Source: Poecilobothrus nobilitatus (lineage: Eukaryota > Arthropoda > Insecta > Diptera > Dolichopodidae). Taken from it: 64,000 bases of DNA. The DNA is taken from contig OX352772.1 in assembly GCA_947095535.1 (NCBI GenBank), forward strand, positions 272,131,940 through 272,195,939, given 5' to 3'. How positions within the stretch are numbered: position 1 is the first letter of the stretch; each line of letters begins with the position of its first letter. The translations under genes and the position numbers were made by a program. A model generated the notes under the pieces. That model was not told where the DNA came from and ran no database searches. It worked only from the letters and a program-made list of their open reading frames with translations. Of the stretch, positions 57,041 through 64,000 are shown piece after piece.

Positions 57041-58069
57041 AAAACGAGGAAGAGTGCAGTAGAGTAGACTGTTTCAACTCTGGGATACCCTTATGAACGT
57101 AATATATCCTGTTTCTATAAAACTTGATCATCTTTTAAAAACATTCAGATCGACACTTTTTCACTAAATTTAAGATAGCTAGCTTCAATAGACACTGAGT
57201 TATTTTCATTTAAAAAGAGAAATTGTATGGCAACTTTCCGAACCTGCCATATCATCATAACCAAATTTTACAGAAGTTGTTCCCATAAAACTGGATCATC
57301 ATTTGCAAAATTTCAGATACCTAGATTAAATAGACACTGGGTTATTTCCATTTAAAGAAAGAAAATGTATGGCAGCTACCCGAACCCGTCGAACCACCAC
57401 AACCAAATCTTGCATAAGTTGTTGCCATAAAACTTGATCATCATTCGCAAAATGTTAGATTCCTATCTTCAATAAACACTGAGTTATTTTCATTTAAAAG
57501 GAGAAGTTGTATGGCAGCTACTCGAACCCGTCACAACAGCACAACCAAATTTTGCAGAAGTTGTTGTCATAAAACTTGATCATCATTCACAAAATTTCAG
57601 ATTTCTAGCTTTAACAGACACTGAGTTATTCTCATTTAAACGGAGAAGTTGTATGGCAGCTACCCGAATCCGTCGCACCACCACAACCAAATTTTACAGA
57701 AGTTGTTGCCATAAAACTTGATCATCATTTGCAAAATTTCAGAAACGTAGCTTGAATAGATACTGACTTATTTCTATATAAAGATAGAAGTTGTATGGCA
57801 GCTACTCGACCCCGCCTACCGAAAATGTTGGATTTAAATAGCAAAACTAACAATTTTGCAAAAGTGACGTAAAAAAAATTTCAGCCTCCTAGCTCGTTTA
57901 TTTTTTGAGTTATCGTGCGGACGGACGGACGTACATGGCTTGATCGACTCAGAATTCGATTCTGAGCCGATCCATACCTTTGACACTATATCTAGCTCGA
58001 CTCCTTTAAGGTGTCACAAACGTAATGGCAAATTTATTATACCCTTGAACATAGTTCATACGGGTATAA
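57041..58069 (-). mobile_element. DINE-1-like element with about 144-bp repeats (second family)
   Basis: Its 5' end is at right: hairpin TATACCC (58,038-58,044) / GGGTATA (58,062-58,068) with an inner GAAC/GTTC stem, then a unique block, CGGACGGACGGACG (about 57,919) and a spacer. Leftward are about five units of about 144 bp marked by AAACTTGATCATC near 57,118, 57,283, 57,429, 57,573 and 57,715. The 3' end is AAACGAGGAAGAGTGCAGTA in plus orientation at 57,043, identical to the element at 63,414. The unit sequence differs from the 9.3- and 43.5-kb elements, but plan and unit length are the same. It lies inside the env-bearing element. Confidence 0.7.
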
Positions 58070-58311
58070 AAAATATTTTATTGGTAAATACTAAAATATA
58101 ATTAATTTTTTTTTTTATGTACTTAGTAAATAGTTATTTATTTCTATTTCAAATTTTAATCTTGAGATAATTGATTGATATTTTTTTTATTGACATATAT
58201 TTTTTTTTTTTATTAAATTAAATTATTTGTATATTACAAAAATTTGTATAAAATTTTTACAAAAAATTGTATTAAAAATTTTTTTTTTTCTTTTTTTCTA
58301 GTATTTTGTTT

Positions 58312-58560
58312 TTATATATAATATAATGAGTCAATATTACTTACATTATTTTTAAAAGACAATACATATTTTTGATACTCCGATCTAGTTGATGCTATGA
58401 ATTTGATGCTCCGATTTAGTTGATTTGATGTTTGAGTTGAACTTTTCCTTTTTCCTTGAGTTGAACTTTTCCTTTTTTCTTGAGTTGAACTTTTCCTTTT
58501 TCTTTTGTTGTAATTAAACGGCGCAAACGGACGCCTAGACCGTTTATGTAGTTTTAACAA
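58312..58560 (-). CDS. Small basic ORF with KRKSSTQ repeats
   Basis: An 82-codon frame: Lys/Arg-rich start (KLHKRSRRPFAPFNYNK), then three copies of an 8-residue repeat KRKSSTQ(E/G), encoded by a 24-bp tandem repeat at about 58,436-58,505, then a Ser/Asn-rich end. It lies about 310 bp downstream of the primer site of the env-bearing element, where gag would start, so it might be a gag remnant. It could instead be a basic DNA-binding protein of the Polinton, or chance. No family match is named. Confidence 0.3.
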   Translation of the reverse strand: MLKLHKRSRRPFAPFNYNKRKRKSSTQEKRKSSTQGKRKSSTQTSNQLNRSIKFIASTRSEYQKYVLSFKNNVSNIDSLYYI

Positions 58561-58872
58561 TTTAAATTTATTTATTTTTTTACTGTTTAATTTTTTCCAA
58601 TTTAGAGTTTTTCCTTCTTAGTTTTTTTTTTTTTATTTAAAACAATTTGTTTTAATTATGATTTTTATTTATTTATTTAGTTTTAATTATGATTTTTATT
58701 TTATTATAATTATGATTTTTAAACAATTTGTTTTAATTATGATTTTAATTTATAATTTTGGCTGTAGCTGGCTGTATGATTAAAGCTGTAGTTTATATTT
58801 TTATAAGTAAATATGACTTAAGTTTTTTTTTTTAATATTTGAATTTATATTGGTAGAACAAATTTACTTATT

Positions 58873-58892
58873 CTACCCCACACCTGACACCA
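58873..58892 (-). promoter_or_regulatory. Primer-binding site of the env-bearing element
   Basis: Minus strand TGGTGTCAGGTGTGGGG, one base after the LTR end ATTATAACA. It begins TGG and fits the complement of a tRNA 3' end (...CCTGACACCA, Leu-type likely). Confidence 0.7.
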
Positions 58893-58893
58893 A

Positions 58894-60350
58894 TGTTATA
58901 ATTCACAAAACACAAAATAAAATACTAAAATATATACAAACAAGTAAGTTTGAAATTTTATTAAAAATAAAATTTAAGGACTGGCGAAATATTTTCTAGT
59001 ATGGTTTGAACTTTGTCACATATTTTAATTAATACATAAATAGACCTCTAATTGAACGGTTATTTTCGAATACTTTCTATTTTCAGCAATCAGATATCTA
59101 ATTCTTAACTAATTTTTAAGACAAAAAATATTTGATTTGAATGCAAAAAGTGCAATATTATTGAATTTGTGATGCATATAATATACATATATACATACAT
59201 ATGTATCATAATAATAATTTTGATGCAAACTTCAAGAAATAATTTTGTAAATTGCATGAAAATTATTTTGTACATTTATTATAAATTTTGAAAATCTACC
59301 CTTAAATTTAATTCTTAAAAAAATTTCAAAAACACATTCATACATACATACATATGTACTTGTTTTTTATTGGTTTACAATTCAATTCAATTCGTAAAAT
59401 AAAAATACAAATCATTTTTCATATTATATTACATATGTAGGTACATACCTACCTCAATGGAAGAGACGTATTTTTATTAGAATAATTACGAATACTCATT
59501 CCAATAATAGCAAATTTTTATATACAATGCACACATTTTTTAGCTTTTTTAGCTGTAGCTTTTTTAGCTGTAACAATGTACATCATATACCTAATACATA
59601 CTTACATATTATATTCACATTCATTCTTTACACAAAACAGAAAAAAACAAAAAAAACATAATACATAAAACAAAAAATACGTAAATAGATACCTATCACT
59701 ACATAGCTCTGCAAATACAACTATATATCATTCATATTCAAACTATGTGTAAATGTATGTGTATACTGTATAGTAATAGCATATATATTGAATAGAAAAG
59801 AAACATAAGCAAAAATACGTAGCTATGGATACTTAACACTAGATAGCTCGATAAATATAATATTGTATATGATGATATGATTCATATTCAAACTGGTTCA
59901 AACTATATGTATAGCAATAGCATATATTGTATAAAAACATAAAATTCGGAAAAAAAAGGAGGAAAATAAAGGCTACCCTTAAAGGCTCATATATTTCGCT
60001 AATAAAACACCTTTATTTTTTGAGTTTCTTTCATTGACTGATTTTTTATTTTCCAATTTTTATTAACATTTTTAATATAATTTTGAATATTATAAATTAC
60101 TCATCAAATTGTAATTACAATATTAATATATTGCAATCGCTGACCTACATTTAATAACATAATTATGAATATTGTAATTAAGATTGATCATATTACAATT
60201 ACAATATTAGTAGATTGCAATCGTTCAATATTTTTGAGTTCAATGTATTACAGTATCACAGTACATTTTAGTAAAAATAAATATGATAGATATTGTACGT
60301 AAGCATTAAACATAAGTTAAATTATACATTAAAATTATTGGATTATTACA
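58894..60350 (-). repeat. 5' LTR of the env-bearing element
   Basis: Minus strand TGTAATAATCC ... GAATTATAACA, 1,457 bp, with TG/CA ends. Its first about 340 bp match the left LTR. AATAAA (about 60,012-60,017) could be the polyA signal. The right part contains ACATACATATGTA-type simple sequence (about 59,185-59,450) and a near-duplicate pair at about 59,700-59,800 and 59,820-59,930 (ACATAGCTCxxxAAATA ... CATATATTG). Confidence 0.65.
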
Positions 60351-61095
60351 CCATAATGTTTAAATAAAATAATAAATAATCTTACAAAAATAAATATAAA
60401 ATATTGAACATTTTTAAATTCTATTGAATTGTTTGCATATACATTTTTAATGGTTATTGCTCTTAAAGATCTTATAGAATTCTCTCCAACGATATGTGGT
60501 TCAATAATATCAGTATATTCAAATAAAATATCAGACTTAATAACTGGTATCAAGTTTAATGTTTTTAAATATGATTTATATAGTTCTACAATTACAATAT
60601 TTTTATGCTTTTTAAAGTCTAGGAATTTTTGTAAAATTTGGTTAAAACATTCCTTAATAAAAAATTTTATTGTAAAATAACCTTCTCCGAGTAACATTAT
60701 TTTCACTTTTGGATTATTAAAACAAAAATCTCCAAATTAAATCTCTTTGTATATCTATCAAATGGGTGTATATTTTCTATTAGTGATGGTAAATGCTTTC
60801 CAGTCACAATTAATTTGTTCAGATCTGTACAGAATATATGTTGTACCAATACTGTTATATTTAACTTCCGTACGATATGAATTGTAATTCTTTTTTTCAG
60901 GTTTTCTCCATATGCATTTGGAATAAAATCATTTATATATATTTCAGAAATACAAACTTTCCATTTTGAACCCAAAATGATGGGCTTATTTAAGTTGTTT
61001 GCAAAAGCTGATAGTGTATTTTCTAGATAATAATTCAAAGATGAGTGGCTTAGTGAACTAGCGTAAAATTCAATGTTTATTTGTATGCTGCCCAT
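60335..61095 (-). pseudogene. Conserved Polinton structural-type gene, frameshifted and LTR-truncated
   Basis: Two frames form one gene. The first (Met at 61,095) reads FYASSLSHSSLNYYLENTLS and KPIILGSKWKVCISEIYIND. The second (60,706-60,335) reads IIEPHIVGENSIRSLRAI and NSIEFKNVQY. Both segments, in this order, resemble an uncharacterised protein found repeatedly beside capsid genes in Polinton/Maverick elements. A frameshift near 60,705 separates them. The C-terminus runs straight into the LTR: the last four codons before the stop lie left of 60,350. It neighbours the minor-capsid-like gene in the ancestral order, on the same strand, before the env element came between them. Confidence 0.5.
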
Positions 61096-61360
61096 GAGCT
61101 GGTTGGTTTATCCTTACGAATGGGAAAATTAAGTTCTGTTTGAGTGTTACCTGCAATAGCTGATCGTAAAACACGTCTTGATGTATTGCTTAACTCTTTG
61201 CTATTTATAGTTTTTTCTGCATCAGTTTCAAAAATTTGTACATTTTTATTTCTAATAGATTTTCTTTTTCTGAGACGTTCACCAGCTGAAGCAGCTGACA
61301 ATGCTTTTGTAAAAAATTTTCCTTCCATTTCATCATCGAATGCTTCGTCTGTTCGTCTTC
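61077..61360 (-). CDS. Small basic ORF next to the right TIR
   Basis: An 83-codon frame from Met at 61,328 (open upstream to about 61,360, the TIR edge). It has an acidic start, then GERLRKRKSIRNKNVQ and a C-terminus FPIRKDKPTSSW. It overlaps the next gene by about 19 nt in another frame. It is the first gene in from the TIR, so the TIR presumably held its promoter. Product not recognised. Confidence 0.35.
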
Positions 61361-62014
61361 TTCTTTAAACAAAATCGGTTTTTTATTTTCAGATTTATAT
61401 TTTCTTGTATTCTTTTACAAATAAAAACAAAAGCCATCGAATTTGCACAATAAAAACAAACTTGAGTTGACTTGAAAAAATTATTTTCTTACTATTTATG
61501 TAAATAATAACAACTTTTAGCAACTAAAATTTTGGATTACACGTCTTCTTGTTTATGTTTATGTTTTCGTTTTTATTTTTATTATTTTATATCTTGATAT
61601 CCAAAAGTATCAATAAATGTTTTTCTTTTGGTTTCTTTTATATCTTCTTTTACCTACATATATATGTACTTATATTTTAATAAGAATACGAATTTGTCCA
61701 ATAAACACAAAGTTGATTTGACTTGAAAAAAAATAAATATTTTCTTACTACTTGTATGAAATCTTATTACAAAGTATAAATAAATTTATTGAAAAACCTA
61801 AATATGTTAAACTTGTTCAGTTCATTAACTCTGCCTGACAACTTCCACAGTACCAACAACCTTTACTTCCTACTAGAACTTATAAGTTAACAACCCATGC
61901 TTATAACCAAGAATTACCTACATAAAATCCATTGTTCAGTTTATTAACCTTCCCTGACAACTTCCATAGTACCAACAACCTTCACTTCCTACTAGAACTT
62001 GTAAGTTAATAACC
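61361..62014 (-). repeat. Right TIR of the Polinton-like element
   Basis: Inverted copy of 47,725-48,229 (inner 510 bp) and 39,005-39,111 (outer). The outer part is made of 119-bp tandem units: TTCAGTTCATTAAC at 61,816 and TTCAGTTTATTAAC at 61,935, each followed by CTGACAACTTCCA and GTACCAACAACCTT. A third partial unit may continue to about 62,085. Confidence 0.75.
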
Positions 62015-62060
62015 GACGCTCACACAATCACAACAAATTTTTGACCTACTAATCAAGAAT

Positions 62061-62096
62061 GACCTACATTAAACCCATCAATCAAAAATGTAGGTC
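62061..62096. repeat. Perfect 10-bp hairpin beyond the right TIR
   Basis: GACCTACATT (62,061-62,070) and AATGTAGGTC (62,087-62,096) with a 16-nt loop. It follows a diverged TIR-unit sequence and may be part of the true element end. Confidence 0.5.
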
Positions 62097-62705
62097 AGTG
62101 GGTGGTGCGATATAGCAAGATTTTTTCCCGCGACAGACTGCCACTTTACCTATTAATGTAAAGATTAGGAAAAGTTTTCTTATATGATTTGCAAAAAGCT
62201 TGTCTGTCAAGTTCTTCTAACCAAGAAAAATATACTTTTCCATTGATTCCGAAATTCTCTTTTTTGACTTTTATTTGGTGCTACTTTTTCATCAGAATCT
62301 GATGAGTCAGTCGAACTAAAATTTACAAAGTGAACCGATTTATTTGATTTATAAATTTTAGTCTTGTTGAGTAGATTTGTGTAAGTTTAAATTCATAAAA
62401 ATACTTACTTAGAACTTGAATTTCTTTTTGTTTTTGAGTTTCGTTTGCTTTTCTTTTAAACCTTTCAGCCCTGTAGGGACATATGTGTCCCATTAGGTGT
62501 ATCTAAATAACTTTAAGTCAAATTTCGTATAAAATGTTGTTTTTATTTAATCCCATCAGTAACTGCAACGATTGTCTACAGTTTTTACTACACGCCCGAG
62601 CGTGCTCTCTAAAAAGACTGTGCTCTACTATATAAAATCCTGAAACAGTAATATGTTGTGACCGTGTTTTTTACTAGGGTAAATTTGGCGCAATCCTTGG
62701 ACTTT
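62097..62705. other. Gene-free stretch
   Basis: Slightly richer in GC than average near 62,100 and 62,460-62,640. CCCTGTAGGGACA followed by TGTGTCCC at about 62,470-62,492 is a short imperfect inverted repeat. No gene resolved; part may be the N-terminal remainder of the piggyBac-type gene. Confidence 0.4.
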
Positions 62706-63388
62706 GATTTACTGGGTACTATCATGAAAGGTCGAAAGAATGTACCAAATTTTCACAACACAAAAATTAATAGAGGAAAATATATTTTTAAATATAACAA
62801 CAAAAGGTGCGTCATTTGTAAATGGCAAGACACAAAAGAAGTTATTTTACTAAGTAATTGTCACTACAGTGAAATAACAACTGTTGTGAGAACTAGTAAA
62901 ACGGGACAAAAAGTTGAAATTCCTTGCTCTGAAGCTATAGCTTTTATAATAAGTACATGGGAGGCGTAGATATGTCAGATCAAATTTTCTTCCTTATATG
63001 ACCCTAAAAGATCCTAGAAAATCAGGAAAATGGTGGAAGAAAGTTTTCCAAAAATTTTTAATGATGGATTCTTCTAATTCTTAAATTCTTTTCCAAGAAG
63101 TAAAACGAAAGAAAACATCCTTGATTGACTACATGGTAATTTTGGCTGAGCAACTTGTATCATATGGTAAAGAGCGAGCGAACTTAAAACGTACTATTCG
63201 AAGTGGATAACCTTCGCATAGAAAACCCATGTTGCAATCTGTTGGAGAACATTTTCCAATGGAAGCAAAAACTCGTCGCCGAAGCAGATTGTATGCCAAT
63301 AAAAAAAAGAAAACGCGCACTAAATTAATGTTTATTTCCTGCAACATACCGTTATGCAAAACTTGTTTTGCAAAATACCAAACATAAT
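62706..63388 (+). pseudogene. piggyBac-type transposase, C-terminal part
   Basis: LGTIMKGRKNVPNFHNTK, KWQDTKEVILLSNCH and VEIPCSEAIAF are typical of the piggyBac (DDE_Tnp_1_7) core. After a frameshift near 62,955 comes GGVDMSDQ, around the third catalytic aspartate. Frame-broken pieces follow: GKWWKKVFQKFL, KTSLIDYMVILAEQL, and a C-terminal Cys-rich end SCNIPLCKTCFAKY whose upstream cysteines are substituted. The first part, with the two other catalytic acids, is missing, as are TTAA-flanked ends. The DINE-1-like element starts 25 bp later. Confidence 0.75.
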
Positions 63389-63410
63389 CGTTGTTTTACA
63401 TTTTTATTAA

Positions 63411-64000
63411 TAAAAAACGAGGAAGAGTGCAGTAGAGTAGGCTGTGTCAACTCTGGGATACCCGTATGAACGTAATATACCTTGTTTCTATAAAACTTGA
63501 CCATCTTTTAAAAACGTTCAGATGTCTTAGTACCAACGTTAACTACAGAGATATATTTATGTAAATTGTGGAGTTGTATGACAGCTAACCGAATTTATTG
63601 CACCAGCAGAACCAACAGAAGTTGTTGCTATAAAACTTGATCATCATTTATAAGATTTTAGACGCCTAGCTTCATTAAGTTCCAAGAGGTGCAAGATATC
63701 TGAACCGGATATTTTAGACCAACCAAATTTTACAAAAATTGTTGGCATATAACTCGACACCTTTTCACTAAATTTCAGATAGCTAGCTTCAATGGACCCT
63801 GAATTATTTTCATTTAAAAAGAGAAGTATTATAGCAGCTACCAGAAACTGTTGCACCAACACTACCAAATTTTACAGAAGTTGTGACCATAAAACTTGAT
63901 CATCATTTGTAAGATTTCAAACCCCTAGCTTCATTAAGTTCCAAGAGGTGCAAGAAGCCTGAACCGGCTGCTCTAGACCAACCAAATTTTACAAAAGTTG
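63411..64000 (-). mobile_element. DINE-1-like element, second family, cut by the window end
   Basis: Starts with the same 3' end as the element at 57,041 (AAACGAGGAAGAGTGCAGTA), then GTCAACTCTGGGATACCCGT and tandem-type units with AAACTTGATCATCATTT near 63,629 and 63,891. The intervening units are more diverged (TTCCAAGAGGTGCAAGA appears twice, at about 63,680 and 63,940). The 5' end lies beyond 64,000. Confidence 0.65.

Larger units (their letters stand above)
53210..60350 (-). mobile_element. Envelope-bearing LTR retroelement (errantivirus-like), gag-pol lost
   Basis: A minus-strand element. The 5' LTR at right runs 60,350 to 58,894 (TGTAATAAT ... ATTATAACA), with a primer site at 58,873-58,892. 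The internal region carries an envelope (F-type) gene in duplicate pieces. A polypurine tract (GAGGGAAGG, about 53,676-53,668) precedes a 3' LTR at left, 53,667 to 53,210, truncated after about 458 bp. The LTRs match well over the shared part. No gag, RT or integrase is recognisable; a DINE-1-like element and non-coding DNA take their place. Insertion at 60,350/60,351 cut the end of a Polinton gene. Confidence 0.65.
39005..62014. mobile_element. Polinton/Maverick-like element, old and heavily interrupted
   Basis: Long inverted repeats bound the region. The left repeat is in two pieces (39,005-39,111 and 47,725-48,229); the right runs from 61,361 to about 62,014. Between them lie a polymerase-B-like N-terminus (plus strand, near the left end) and, on the minus strand from the right end, a conserved structural-type gene and a minor-capsid-like gene. 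Polintons have this plan: long TIRs, own polymerase and capsid genes. Removing the 8.6-kb insertion leaves about 14.4 kb, which still includes a LINE and an LTR element, so most native genes (integrase, ATPase, protease, major capsid, polymerase catalytic part) are lost. TIR arms differ at many positions, so it is old. Outer ends and target duplication are not resolved. Confidence 0.65.

Noticed and set aside
1..64000. CRISPR arrays, bacterial operons, rRNA genes
   Set aside because: No short regular repeat-spacer pattern, no ribosome-binding-site-led operons and no rRNA-like sequence. All evidence is eukaryotic. Tandem arrays here have no unique spacers.

Overview
This is an AT-rich eukaryotic window made almost wholly of nested transposable elements. 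I see no ordinary host gene apart from one intron-bearing gene that appears to ride inside a mobile element. The element mix points to a fly (Diptera, probably a brachyceran): P-element-like THAP transposase relics, DINE-1-like elements with a TATACCC/GGGTATA 5' hairpin and a GACGGACGGAC-type motif, a LOA-type LINE, Ty3/gypsy elements with a Ser-type primer site, a BEL/Pao element, very short introns (about 55-80 bp) and many ACATACATATGTATGTAC-type runs. The taxon is inferred, not proven.

Layout. 1-9.2 kb: a decayed P-like transposase, a palindromic MITE, two copies of a tRNA-derived SINE, a second THAP relic, a fold-back and the 3' end of a Jockey-like LINE. 9.26-10.44 kb: a DINE-1-like element with about 143-bp tandem repeats. 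10.8-13.9 kb: a 3'-truncated LINE (ORF1 relic, then endonuclease). 13.9-20.3 kb: a minus-strand gypsy element (17.6/297-like) with near-identical LTRs and an integrase deletion, followed by extra LTR/primer-site fragments. 20.6-24.3 kb: a plus-strand BEL/Pao element lacking its protease and RT core. 24.3-29.1 kb: a minus-strand LOA-like LINE, visibly GC-richer than its surroundings. 29.2-35 kb: a plus-strand mdg1/412-like gypsy element with an intact 1236-aa pol. 35.1-37.15 kb: another LINE RT relic.

39-62 kb is the most interesting part. Long inverted repeats (39,005-39,111 plus 47,725-48,229 against 61,361 to about 62,000) enclose genes resembling Polinton/Maverick proteins: a polymerase B N-terminal region with an intron, a minor-capsid-like gene and a further conserved protein. 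I read this as an old, gutted Polinton of about 14 kb. Its left repeat is split by an 8.6-kb element with 11-bp ends CCCAAGTAACA. That element carries a multi-exon DUF4806-like gene, a fold-back in the gene's 3' flank, a SINE copy, a large DINE-1-like array and a tRNA-like sequence. A LINE has landed in the polymerase gene. An envelope-bearing LTR retroelement (53,210-60,350) interrupts the structural genes, and its truncated LTR now supplies the first codons of the minor-capsid-like ORF.

62.1-64 kb: a piggyBac-type transposase C-terminus and the start of a fourth DINE-1-like element that runs off the window.

Most genes are pseudogenes. The only long intact frames are the 412-like gag and pol and the 17.6-like gag. 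All family names come from motif recognition by eye; no database search was possible.
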